Assembly (NCBI GenBank): GCA_020343675.1
Contig: CP070806.1
Coordinates: forward strand, 2,318,411 to 2,368,437
Direction: 5' to 3'
DNA length: 50,027 nt
Origin: Phycisphaerales bacterium
GTDB taxonomy: Bacteria; Planctomycetota; Phycisphaerae; Sedimentisphaerales; Anaerobacaceae
Shown: positions 16,330 through 24,318 of the stretch, piece after piece
How the letters are laid out: every line of letters begins with the position of its first letter
Position numbering within the stretch: position 1 is the stretch's first letter
Program-made: the position numbers and the translations under genes
The notes under the pieces: model-generated
The model's input: only the letters and a program-made list of their open reading frames with translations
Told to the model about the DNA's origin: nothing
Databases searched by the model: none

Positions 16330-17220
16330 TCAGAAGCTCATCAGCTTCAGGACATCTTCGATAGTGCCCTCTTTTTCGACCCGGCGGCCCGGCTTAGAGG
16401 AACTTTCGAAGACCAGGTACTGTTTCTTCGCTTGGATGGGAAGCGAGAGCTTATAGGGCCGGCATTTCGGGATAGCAGCCACCGCGCGGCGGGCGCCCTC
16501 GCAGAGGGCCTGGTGCGTCTCATCAAACGGATAAAGCTCTGCGGCCTCGCGCGAGATGCCGCGTTTGACGGCTACCGTTACGCAATCGGGCCCGAAAAAT
16601 TTCGTCGCCTCCCGGCAGGTTGCCACATCGCCCGTGACCATAATGGTCGGGACGTCGTAGTGCCCGGCGATGGCCGCACATTGGGCCAGCTCGCCGGACT
16701 CGACGCCGTTGTACCAGTATCGGTTTTCCGTCCGCGACGATTGCGTGTGGCAGAGCACGCCGTCGGGCGTGCCCATCATGGCGTGGGCGCCCAGTTGGAT
16801 CATGCCGTCGAATGAATCGTCGAGATCCGTGAGGGGACCCGGGCGGGGTTTGCCGGTGATGTACCTGGCCCCCTGCTCCATCAGGTGCGGGACAAATGCC
16901 TGCGACCCGTGCCCATCAAGCACGACGATGTCGGTCACACCGGCGGCCCGCAGTCCGCGGACGACGGCCGCGATGTCGCCCATCAGGTACTCTTTCGCCT
17001 TTTCGTTCAGCGGGCCGGATTCGCGAGACTGCGCGAACTTGTATACCCCGCTCGCGCCTTCCAGATCGGTGACGATGTAGATGCGCATCGGTTTGGCCGC
17101 CAGCGACGAAACGAAGCAGGCGAGCACGAGGAGCAAGCCGGCCGAATAGCTGGAGAGAAGTCCCGGCCTGGTCGTTCGCCGGGCCGACGAGGATTTCGTC
17201 CTGTTCATTCTGTCTTTCAT
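16330..17220 (-). CDS. M55-family D-aminopeptidase (DppA-like), exported
   Basis: The 296-residue protein has a basic N-terminus, a signal segment (GLLLVLACFVSSLAA) and then a mature domain starting RIYIVTDLEGASGV. Asp52 and Glu54 of this motif, His104 of VLDGHGS and the histidine of QLGAHAMMG fit the zinc ligands of the decameric D-aminopeptidase DppA. The family removes N-terminal D-amino acids from short peptides such as D-Ala-D-Ala, so this copy may recycle peptidoglycan fragments or scavenge D-peptides. DppA itself is usually cytoplasmic, so the leader is unusual. AAAGG lies eight bases before the ATG at 17220; a GTG three codons earlier is less likely. Confidence 0.88.
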   Translation of the reverse strand: MKDRMNRTKSSSARRTTRPGLLSSYSAGLLLVLACFVSSLAAKPMRIYIVTDLEGASGVYKFAQSRESGPLNEKAKEYLMGDIAAVVRGLRAAGVTDIVVLDGHGSQAFVPHLMEQGARYITGKPRPGPLTDLDDSFDGMIQLGAHAMMGTPDGVLCHTQSSRTENRYWYNGVESGELAQCAAIAGHYDVPTIMVTGDVATCREATKFFGPDCVTVAVKRGISREAAELYPFDETHQALCEGARRAVAAIPKCRPYKLSLPIQAKKQYLVFESSSKPGRRVEKEGTIEDVLKLMSF

Positions 17221-17575
17221 TGTTTGCACCTTTGCAGATCGGATTCACAGTGTAGTTTACTGAGGATGTTTACCTGATTTCTGCTCTGAAAGCAATGATG
17301 TTCTTTGCAATACGATGCGCACAATACGCTGCACGCCGGACGAGTCGTAAATCGTCAATGAAAGACCCCTTGTCTTCCCCCTTCCAGTGCTCAATTCACC
17401 CATAGCGGGATGTGCAGCCCGCCGGAACGTACGTGAGGAAAGAACGAGAATGGCGGAGATTCGGACACGGATTAGCGCGGATTCACACGGATTCTTGATG
17501 CGAATTAAGTATGTCCCCGGAATTCCCCTCCGAATTCGCGCACGATTTCATTCCGTGATCATACCCTGCCTCGTC
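17221..17575. other. Intergenic region with short repeats
   Basis: This stretch separates the sigma factor gene from the M55 peptidase gene. It contains three imperfect copies of a CACGGATT-like decamer (CACGGATTAGCGCGGATTCA at 17465 and on) and TATGTCCCCGGAATTC near 17509, types of intergenic repeat also seen around 14.8-15.1 kb. No gene or clear promoter is visible. Confidence 0.5.
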
Positions 17576-18124
17576 TTAATCCCCTTTTATGCCCAATAAC
17601 CTTCGTATTCTGCTGAGCCCTTCAGAGACATACCCTCTGACCGTGGCAATGCCTACATTCATCCTTCCTGCTATTTCTCTCGCATCATGACCCTCTCGAT
17701 ATTGCAGGCAAACAGCGCAAGCCTCGGTTCGAGGCAACCGTTTTTCAATGAGATCGAGGACTCTGTCTATCTGCTCCATCTCCAAAACGGCCTCTGCCGG
17801 TGTTTTCTGGCTGCCGTTCAGACTAGAGCGCTCACGGTATTGCCGCAGGCAATTGCGATGCTTCTCTTTTCGATGGATGGCGTCAATAATGTCATTGGTG
17901 ATCGCCTTGTAGAGATACGATTCGATGTTCTGGATGCTTCTGGGTAAGGGATTGCAGACAAGAGAGAGGAAGAAATCCTGGAACAAATCGTCCGCATAGT
18001 CTTCATCTTGAACATGGAAGCAGATCACCCCTCTGATAAAGTCCTTATGATCGAGAAAGACTTCAGCCGCTGCTGCTACATCAAATTTACGATGATTGTT
18101 AGTATCCATATCCTGAATGAACAT
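17576..18124 (-). CDS. ECF-type RNA polymerase sigma factor
   Basis: The 182-residue protein has sigma region 2 (YADDLFQDFFLSLV and IESYLYKAITNDIIDAIHRK, about 43-85) and region 4 with a helix-turn-helix (REGHDAREIAGRMNVGIATV, about 143-175), with a short linker and no region 3, as in extracytoplasmic-function sigma factors. GGTGGGG lies five bases before the ATG at 18124. No anti-sigma gene is adjacent. The divergent gene group beginning at 18565 is the obvious candidate regulon, an inference from position only. Confidence 0.9.
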   Translation of the reverse strand: MFIQDMDTNNHRKFDVAAAAEVFLDHKDFIRGVICFHVQDEDYADDLFQDFFLSLVCNPLPRSIQNIESYLYKAITNDIIDAIHRKEKHRNCLRQYRERSSLNGSQKTPAEAVLEMEQIDRVLDLIEKRLPRTEACAVCLQYREGHDAREIAGRMNVGIATVRGYVSEGLSRIRRLLGIKGD

Positions 18125-18564
18125 TAAGGCCCCACCAGAGGACTACCTTCAACTGGCATCCATGCGGGCCTTTGCCTACTATTTCGCTATTGATTCAGGT
18201 CTCTCCGAGAGCACACGTGTGGACGGAAAAAATGAATCCTCTCCTTTTCTCAAAAGAGCCAAATCCCGCTATCTTTCTCTCGCCGATGTTGCCTCGTCAA
18301 TTAGAGGTGAACTGAAATATACCCCTCAGATTCCCTGGTCGCAAGTCGAAAAAGAGAGGGTAAATAAGCACTTCGCTCAAATTCCACGAAAATTTCGAAA
18401 AAAAAGCATTTTTCACCCAGCGCTTCGACCCTGAGCAACGCCTTATTAACAGGTGGGCTTTGTCTATAGCAGCGAGCCCAGGCGAAGACAAACACAGACC
18501 TGCAACCGGAGAGAGCGAGGATTGTTTCTGGTTGAATCGAACGTCTTGATAGGAGGTCTACACT
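18125..18564. other. Divergent intergenic region before the protease gene
   Basis: About 440 bases separate the sigma factor from the protease gene. An open frame at 18117-18434 has no ribosome binding site, overlaps the sigma factor start and has no recognisable features, so I do not call it. I see no convincing sigma-70 promoter. The last 60 bases hold a 20-base motif shared with the leader of the gene at 19951, and AGGAGG at 18551-18556. Confidence 0.5.
18519..18538 (+). promoter_or_regulatory. Shared leader motif, copy 1
   Basis: GGATTGTTTCTGGTTGAATC lies 27 bases before the protease ATG. A version with one substitution lies 93 bases before the ATG at 19951 (19838-19857), and both follow an AACCGG. 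The motif may be an ECF promoter part, an operator or a leader RNA element; which one cannot be told from two copies. Confidence 0.5.
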
Positions 18565-19674
18565 ATGGGCAAAAAACCTGCTAAAGCAAAGAAGAAATCC
18601 ACGCAGAAGAAAGGAGAGGATACCATGAAGTTCGATGAACACAAGATGACGTTGTCCGAGAGTGCTATAGCGGAGGCGCAAAAGGCGCACGATAAAGCCG
18701 TCAGCGAGTTCCTGGACCCAGAGAAACTTCGTAGCAATGTCGTTGGCCTGGGAGTTGGCGTTAAATGGAAAAACGGGCAACCCACAGGAGAGCCGGCCTT
18801 GGTGGTGCTGGTGAGCCAGAAGTTGGAAAAGGACCAGTTGAGCGCAAATGATCTGGTTAAGCCCAAATTGGCGGAGATGCAGACTGATGTCCTCGCCATT
18901 GGGTACCCTTTTGCAGGGGAAGGCGAGCCGGCGGAAACTGGCATTCAGTCACTCGCCACGCGCATCCGTCCGGCGGAGGGAGGCTACAGCGTGGGACACT
19001 TTAAGATCACCGCTGGGACTATCGCCACCTGCGTTTACGATATTCTGCCCCGTGGCAGAGTAAGCCCACCGACCCACGGGATCGGCATTCCGCGCCGGTA
19101 CTATATTCTCAGTAACAACCACGTACTGGCCAACAGCAACAATGCCGCACTCGGCGACCCGATTCTGCAACCGGGACCCTATGATGGAGGAGTGAATCCG
19201 GCAGACCGCATTGCCCGTCTGAGCCGGTTCATCCCTATCACCTTTGAACCGCACGTACCTCGATTTCTGCACAGAAACTTGGTTGATGCAGCTGTGGCCG
19301 AAGGACAATTCCACGATCTGGATAGAGAAATCTACTGGATTGGGTACGTGCGAGGCTGGCGACGGAGAGTCAACGTGAGGATCGGGACGATTGTTCAGAA
19401 AACCGGACGCACGACAAACTTCACTACCGGCCGAATCACGGCCACTAACGCCACGGTCGATGTAGGCTACGGCGGTGGGAGGGTGGCACGATTCAGAGAC
19501 CAGATCGTCACGACTAACATCTCTGCGGGCGGTGACTCCGGCTCTTTGGTGACAACACTCGATAATATTGCTGTGGGGCTGCTTTTTGCCGGTTCCTCTG
19601 TCGCAACCATCGTCAACCAGATTGAAAACGTACGGTCATTGCTGAAGGTAGAGGTGGCGGAACAGATACTGTGA
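18565..19674 (+). CDS. Trypsin-fold serine protease, cytoplasmic, Nal1-like
   Basis: The 369-residue protein has a Lys-rich N-terminus without a signal peptide, a region with VVGLGVGVKWKNGQPTGEP and VVLVSQKL (about 59-86), and a chymotrypsin-like protease domain. His186 (LSNNHVLA), Asp241 (LVDAAVAE) and Ser325 (SAGGDSGSL) form the expected triad. Proteins of this layout are annotated as trypsin-like or Nal1-like peptidases; their bacterial targets are mostly unknown. AGGAGG lies eight bases before the ATG at 18565, but a second strong site (AAAGGAGAGG) precedes an ATG at 18625, so two starts are possible. It is the first of five rightward genes next to the sigma factor. Confidence 0.8.
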   Translation: MGKKPAKAKKKSTQKKGEDTMKFDEHKMTLSESAIAEAQKAHDKAVSEFLDPEKLRSNVVGLGVGVKWKNGQPTGEPALVVLVSQKLEKDQLSANDLVKPKLAEMQTDVLAIGYPFAGEGEPAETGIQSLATRIRPAEGGYSVGHFKITAGTIATCVYDILPRGRVSPPTHGIGIPRRYYILSNNHVLANSNNAALGDPILQPGPYDGGVNPADRIARLSRFIPITFEPHVPRFLHRNLVDAAVAEGQFHDLDREIYWIGYVRGWRRRVNVRIGTIVQKTGRTTNFTTGRITATNATVDVGYGGGRVARFRDQIVTTNISAGGDSGSLVTTLDNIAVGLLFAGSSVATIVNQIENVRSLLKVEVAEQIL

Positions 19675-19695
19675 CAGATGTGTAGGGCACATCTG
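19675..19695 (+). terminator. Hairpin just after the protease gene
   Basis: CAGATGTG-TAGGG-CACATCTG is a perfect eight-base-pair stem with a five-base loop, two bases after the TGA. No run of T follows, so it may be a weak or factor-dependent terminator or an RNA-stability element rather than a classical terminator. Confidence 0.45.
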
Positions 19696-19837
19696 CCCGA
19701 TCTTTGAGGATTTCGGTGAGAACTGAAATCCAGAGGAAGAATACAAACAACAAGAAAGAAGGAGGCTGGAAACAAAAGCGCAACAATACACGACTGCCTT
19801 GGAAATCCCTACGCGGCTGATGAACGTGGGAACCGGG

Positions 19838-19857
19838 GGATTGTCTCTGGTTGAATC
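19838..19857 (+). promoter_or_regulatory. Shared leader motif, copy 2
   Basis: GGATTGTCTCTGGTTGAATC matches the motif before the protease gene in 19 of 20 positions. It lies in the 276-bp gap before the CBS-like membrane protein, suggesting that this gene has its own start signal. Confidence 0.5.
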
Positions 19858-19950
19858 CCAGAACAGACCGTCTGTGTTTCCCGTCTTACTAAGACTGGAT
19901 CATCATTCTTGTGAGTCAGCGAAACATAAAACGAAAAGGAGAAATCGACA

Positions 19951-20736
19951 ATGGCAAAAACTACAACGGCCAGGGTAGATCAAAGTAGCGTTCCGGCCAG
20001 CGATGAACCCAAATATAGATTCAATCTGGCAAAATGGATAATCTTCTTCGTTTTCACTGTAACTGGAGTTATTGGCCTTGCCGCAATCGCAATGGCAACG
20101 GTTTTCTATGATGAGAAGAGCTTCGGCTCGGTCAAAGATATACTGGGCATACTCCTGCCGGTTTTGAGTGCTTGGGCAGGTACAGTCATAGCTTTTTACT
20201 TCGGAAGAGAGAACTTCGAGGCAGGAACCCAAAGCTCAGCTGCGCTGGTTAGGCACTTCACATCAGAAGAAAAACTGAAGTCAATTACTCTAAAGGAGGT
20301 AATGATAGATATATCAACAGCCGTAACATTCAAGTTGGCCAAGCCAGAGAAGGACATTAAATTGAAATCGGATTTGATCGATGCAAAACTCGAAAAAGAG
20401 AATAAAGAGCGGCTGCCAATTTTGGATCCACAAGGGTGCATCAAGTATATGGCTCACCGAAGTCTAATCGATAAGTTCATTGCTCAAGAAGCAATCAAAG
20501 GAAGAAAAGTTGATGATCTCACTTTGCAAGATATGTTGAACGATGGCAAATTTAACAACGTGCTTACTGGCAGCTTCAGGGCGCTACCGGAAACGCATAA
20601 TCTTGCCCAGGTAAAGTTCCTGATGGATCAAATCAAGATCTTATCAGATGTGTTTATAACCGAAGATGGGACGGCAAATTCAAAGGTGCTTGGCTGGGTG
20701 ACTAACGTAATTGTTGCCGAGCAATCCAAATTATAA
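19951..20736 (+). CDS. Two-TM membrane protein with CBS-like cytoplasmic domain
   Basis: The 261-residue protein has two transmembrane segments (WIIFFVFTVTGVIGLAAIAM, about 29-50, and ILGILLPVLSAWAGTVIAFY, about 66-86) followed by FGRENFEAGTQSS. The C-terminal 150 residues resemble a degenerate CBS-domain pair: LKSITLKEVM, CIKYMAHRSLIDKFIAQ and VFITEDGTANSKVLGWVTNV. CBS pairs usually bind adenine nucleotides and act as sensors, so a membrane-tethered sensor is plausible. AAGGAGA precedes the ATG by nine bases. The sequence is more AT-rich than its neighbours downstream. Confidence 0.65.
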   Translation: MAKTTTARVDQSSVPASDEPKYRFNLAKWIIFFVFTVTGVIGLAAIAMATVFYDEKSFGSVKDILGILLPVLSAWAGTVIAFYFGRENFEAGTQSSAALVRHFTSEEKLKSITLKEVMIDISTAVTFKLAKPEKDIKLKSDLIDAKLEKENKERLPILDPQGCIKYMAHRSLIDKFIAQEAIKGRKVDDLTLQDMLNDGKFNNVLTGSFRALPETHNLAQVKFLMDQIKILSDVFITEDGTANSKVLGWVTNVIVAEQSKL

Positions 20737-21013
20737 GAATATAGTTACTTCATTCGTATCGGAGATCAATCCAGCACACTTGGCAGGTACGGGCGAAACT
20801 CAGAAGCGATCTCGGCGGTAACTAAAAGGGTCCGATACATTCTTGATGCGTTGTGCTTCGTAGTGACTGGCTCTAATAGAGGCTCACGGGCATCAGGAAC
20901 AGATATCGGGAAATAGGAACCGTCCACAACCGAGTCCGGCGCCGATAGTAGCAGATTTCGCTAACGCGGCGTACTCGTGAAAAACAATCAAGGTACGCCT
21001 GACAAAGGAAAAG

Positions 21014-21415
21014 ATGAAAGAACGCAGGCTGAAGAAACGCCATTCGTGCAAACTTCATCATATTATGCGCCACGCATCGTGCGTGCTGGTAGTCGGTTGG
21101 CTACCCACATTGTTATCTTGCGCAACCCCGACGGTTTTCGGGCCGGATCACTTGGGCATTGGCATTTACACAGTTGACAGGCGGACAGTAAGCTCGGATG
21201 TAACTTACCGGCACATCGAAGGTATCGGAGCTATTATGATTGATCGGCGTCTGAGCCTCGGTTACATCGATCATCAATCGATATGGGCCAAGGTCGAAGG
21301 CCGCAGTTACACCGCCCGAACACCACTGGTCACGTTTTCCGTCGGGCAGGAAGCTGCGAGAGCGGGAACTGAATTCGTTTTTCCAAACAGCCTGAGTATT
21401 GAAAGGAGCAAATGA
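21014..21415 (+). CDS. Small lipoprotein, unknown function
   Basis: The 133-residue product has a basic N-terminus, a hydrophobic stretch and a lipobox (WLPTLLSCA), then a compact domain with HLGIGIYTVDRRTVSSDV and RLSLGYIDHQSIWAKVEG. I do not recognise the domain. AAAGG lies five bases before the ATG at 21014. An ATG at 21065 would give a shorter signal but has no good ribosome binding site. The stop codon overlaps the first ATG of the next gene (ATGA), which implies translational coupling and a joint role. The 277 bp before it show no gene. Confidence 0.7.
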   Translation: MKERRLKKRHSCKLHHIMRHASCVLVVGWLPTLLSCATPTVFGPDHLGIGIYTVDRRTVSSDVTYRHIEGIGAIMIDRRLSLGYIDHQSIWAKVEGRSYTARTPLVTFSVGQEAARAGTEFVFPNSLSIERSK

Positions 21416-22428
21416 TGGTCCGAAGAGAACTGCTCATTATTCTGACTGTATTGGCATCGATGTTGTCGATCGGATGCAAGGATAGCCTGCTCGACCGGTC
21501 GTTGATCTTTTCGACCCACACGACTTTGGGAGTGGAGGCATCCGTAGCTCCTGCCGAGAGCGGCGAGCCCATTAGCCTCATCATAGGGTACAAACGCAGT
21601 GAGGGCGTCATCAATCCTGTTTACCACTCCGAGGGCATAGAGACTGCGGATGAGGAAGAGACTACTACTTCCAGTGAAGGGAAGAGCGAGACGAAAACCA
21701 CTGCCGCGAAGGGCAGGAGGCCAAGGTACAGAGGAGATGCGTATTCCGTCATCGCCAAATTCAGCGGCGACGCCGGGACCAGCGCCACAGGCGCAGCGGA
21801 GGGGAAAATATCAGTCGCCCAGTGGTTTGCAACCGGAGAGGCCGCCAAAACATTGGCAAATCAACCAGGCATCGCCGGCGCAGTAAGCGGCAGTAGTGAG
21901 ATTGAGAAAGCCATTAGCGAACGTCAGGTTGCAGGCAGGCTTACAGGAGATGCGAGTCTTCGGGCCAAGATAGTAATGGTACAGATATATGAGGGCCTTA
22001 AGATGCTGGCAGAGGACGGCGACAGAGAAGCCGATGCACACGTTGAATCCTTGGACGACTTGGGAGAACTGGTACCAGACGAATTTACAAGCTATGACTG
22101 TGATCCGTCTAACATCCTCATTCCCAGCAAGATCCTACAAACCGATCTGCTCGACGATGGCAGAATTACATTCAACACATACCAGGTTTATGCGGAGTCA
22201 CTTCGCACCTCCATCAACGTTTTGTCCAAGGTACTCGGGCATGAAGCATTTCAATATCAGCCGAATCCTGACGCCGCACCAGCGCCAGCTACACCAGAGC
22301 AGAAAGCCAAGCTCAGCGAAATTCTTGCGTTACAAAAGACACTGGAAAAGAACCTTGCAAAGGAAATGGCGCGCCAGGAGGCGACTGTCGCAGCAGTTAA
22401 CTACTATTGCGAGGTGCTGACAGAGTAA
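21415..22428 (+). CDS. Lipoprotein partner of the preceding gene, unknown function
   Basis: The 337-residue protein begins with a lipoprotein signal (ELLIILTVLASMLSIGC). Next comes a conserved-looking strand region (THTTLGVEASVAPAESGEP, then IIGYKRSEGVINPVY), a charged Thr/Ser/Glu linker (about 82-105), and a helical C-terminal half ending in a probable coiled coil (about 295-325). Two ATGs lie in tandem; the second (21415) stands six bases after AAAGGAG and is preferred, the first (21412) overlaps the preceding stop. I do not recognise the family. It probably works at the inner face of the envelope with the smaller lipoprotein. Confidence 0.7.
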   Translation: MVRRELLIILTVLASMLSIGCKDSLLDRSLIFSTHTTLGVEASVAPAESGEPISLIIGYKRSEGVINPVYHSEGIETADEEETTTSSEGKSETKTTAAKGRRPRYRGDAYSVIAKFSGDAGTSATGAAEGKISVAQWFATGEAAKTLANQPGIAGAVSGSSEIEKAISERQVAGRLTGDASLRAKIVMVQIYEGLKMLAEDGDREADAHVESLDDLGELVPDEFTSYDCDPSNILIPSKILQTDLLDDGRITFNTYQVYAESLRTSINVLSKVLGHEAFQYQPNPDAAPAPATPEQKAKLSEILALQKTLEKNLAKEMARQEATVAAVNYYCEVLTE

Positions 22429-22446
22429 TAGAAAGGAGTAACTCTT

Positions 22447-22647
22447 ATGAGCAACGTAATGCCTCCCCCCGTATCAGTCAGTGACATAGCCAGCATTGGC
22501 AGAGATGCTGCCAACAAGAAGGACAGGCGGGTGGCGCTCGATTCCTGCCTGAATGGTGTGTGGGTAAACAGGGATATCGGCAGGCTCGAGCGTGTGGACA
22601 CACAGAATTGGCATGGGTGGAAGATGTGGAAATGGAAGCGGGCGTAG
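22447..22647 (+). CDS. 66-residue protein, unknown function
   Basis: The frame starts eight bases after a strong AAAGGAG and only 18 bases after the previous stop, which supports it as a real last gene of the group. The product (MSNVMPPPVSVSDIASIGRD...) is hydrophilic and ends in a Trp- and Lys-rich tail (NWHGWKMWKWKRA). It has no signal peptide or membrane segment. No family is recognised. The 290 bp that follow, up to the convergent regulator gene, contain no feature I can support. Confidence 0.6.
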   Translation: MSNVMPPPVSVSDIASIGRDAANKKDRRVALDSCLNGVWVNRDIGRLERVDTQNWHGWKMWKWKRA

Positions 22648-22938
22648 TCCGTTGGGCGCTCCGTGTGTGGGTAAAATAGGGTGGATTGGAGGATGGCTGT
22701 CCCTGTCAAACATCATTAAACATGTCATTTGGTATCTTTATTTCACTGTGCGTGTAGTTGAAGGTGTCACGTACTTTTTCCGGCATGGTTTTTTCTGCCG
22801 AGGATGTTACCGGATAATCCAATTCGTCCCCCGTATCTCATGACTCCTACCTCGTGGGCGGCTGGTTTCGCGAAAACGGCGGCATAGGAGCGAGGAGCGG
22901 CAGTGGACGAGTAACGAGTCTCAAAAATCGAGCCACGC

Positions 22939-24309
22939 TTACAGGTTGTATTCCTTGATCTTTCGGTAGAGGGTTCGTTCGCCGATGCCTAAAATCTTGG
23001 CGGCTTTTTCGCGGTTGCCTTTAGTCTTGGCTAAGGTCTCCTCGATGGCCTTTTTCTCCAGCTCATCCAAAGAGACGGCCCCCAAGCCGGCGACCGGCTG
23101 AGCGCTGCCGGCCAATTGCCGCCTCTGCGTGATGTCCGGCGGAATATCCTGCACGTCAAGCTGGTCTCGGTCGCAAAGGACGACCATCGTTCGGATGCAA
23201 TTTCGGAGCTGGCGTACATTTCCGGGCCAGTCGTAGCGGGCAAGGGCCTCAACCGCCGCATCGGTGATTCCGGTCACTTTGGAGCCGACCTCGGCGGCAG
23301 CCTCTTTGAGGAAATAGTCGATCAGTTCGGGCAGGTCCTCCAATCGCTCACGCAGAGAAGGCAAGGCAATGTTGACGCCCTTGATTCGAAAGTACAAATC
23401 CTGCCTGAACGTCTTGGCTTCGATGAGCTTCGGCAGGTTCTGGTTCGTGGCGCTGATAATGCGGACGTCCACGACGGTCGGCTTGTTTGAGCCGACGGGG
23501 ATGACGACGCCGTCTTCGATGACGCGAAGCAGCTTGGCTTGCGAGTTTTGCGCCATATCGCCGATCTCGTCCAGGAACAGGGTTCCCTTATCGGCTATTT
23601 CGAATAGCCCTTTTCGATCCTCGGCGGCGCCGGTAAAAGCACCCTTGACGTGGCCGAACAGCTCGCTTTCCAGTAGGGTCTCGGTCAGCCCGGCACAGTT
23701 GACCGGCCGAAACGGCTTGTCCCAGCGCCGTGAATTGCTGTGAATCGCCCTGGCCAGAAGCTCCTTGCCCGTTCCCGACAGACCTTCAATCAGAACGGAT
23801 ATGTTTGTCGGCGCCACGCGTCGAAGGACCTCGAATATCCCTTCCATCGCCGGGCTCCTGCCGCGGACCCCTTCAAAATGGAACGGCTCTTCATCCGCTT
23901 TGGGTTTTCGGATCCGCCGGGCATGAGCGGCCGACGCCTTCTGCCCCGCCTGCGTCACGAGTGTACGAAGCTGCCCAATGTCGATGGGCTTGACGAGATA
24001 ATCGTACGCCCCTCGCTTGATCGCCTCCTTGCAGGTCTCGATGGTGGCATAGGCGGTGATCAGGATGACTTCTGTTTTGTCGTCATACGTCCTGGCTTCA
24101 TCGAGTATGGCCAGGCCATCGAGGTCTCCCTCCAGCTTCAGGTCGGTCACAACCACGTCGATTTCCCGGCTCCGTACAATCTCGAGGGCATCCTTGCCGC
24201 TGTACACGGGAATCGCTTTCTCGCATTGTTTCTCGAGCGCTTCAGCAATTCCGTCCGCGTGGTCCCGCTCGTCGTCAACAACCAGGATGACCCCTGCCTT
24301 CTGCGCCAC
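22939..24309 (-). CDS. NtrC-family sigma-54-dependent response regulator
   Basis: The 456-residue protein has a receiver domain (VILVVDDERDHADG; phospho-acceptor Asp56 in VVVTDLKLEG; KPID near 108), a central AAA+ domain (LIEGLSGTGKE Walker A, GHVKGAFTGA loop that contacts sigma-54, TLFLDEIGDM Walker B, about 150-380) and a C-terminal Fis-type helix-turn-helix (KTKGNREKAAKILGIGERTL). It activates sigma-54 promoters when phosphorylated. It starts nine bases after the histidine kinase stop and is evidently its partner. The targets are unknown. Confidence 0.95.
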   Translation of the reverse strand: MAQKAGVILVVDDERDHADGIAEALEKQCEKAIPVYSGKDALEIVRSREIDVVVTDLKLEGDLDGLAILDEARTYDDKTEVILITAYATIETCKEAIKRGAYDYLVKPIDIGQLRTLVTQAGQKASAAHARRIRKPKADEEPFHFEGVRGRSPAMEGIFEVLRRVAPTNISVLIEGLSGTGKELLARAIHSNSRRWDKPFRPVNCAGLTETLLESELFGHVKGAFTGAAEDRKGLFEIADKGTLFLDEIGDMAQNSQAKLLRVIEDGVVIPVGSNKPTVVDVRIISATNQNLPKLIEAKTFRQDLYFRIKGVNIALPSLRERLEDLPELIDYFLKEAAAEVGSKVTGITDAAVEALARYDWPGNVRQLRNCIRTMVVLCDRDQLDVQDIPPDITQRRQLAGSAQPVAGLGAVSLDELEKKAIEETLAKTKGNREKAAKILGIGERTLYRKIKEYNL

Positions 24310-24318
24310 CTTGATACC

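Noticed and set aside
18117..18434. 105-codon frame in the divergent region
   Set aside because: It overlaps the sigma factor start, has no ribosome binding site and shows no protein-like composition.
20918..20950. ECF-type promoter GGAACC before the first lipoprotein gene
   Set aside because: A -35-like GGAACC is there, but the sequence 16-17 bases downstream does not match a -10 shared with the other leaders.
22592..22843. 83-codon frame after the 66-aa gene
   Set aside because: It starts inside the 66-aa gene in another frame and has no start signal.
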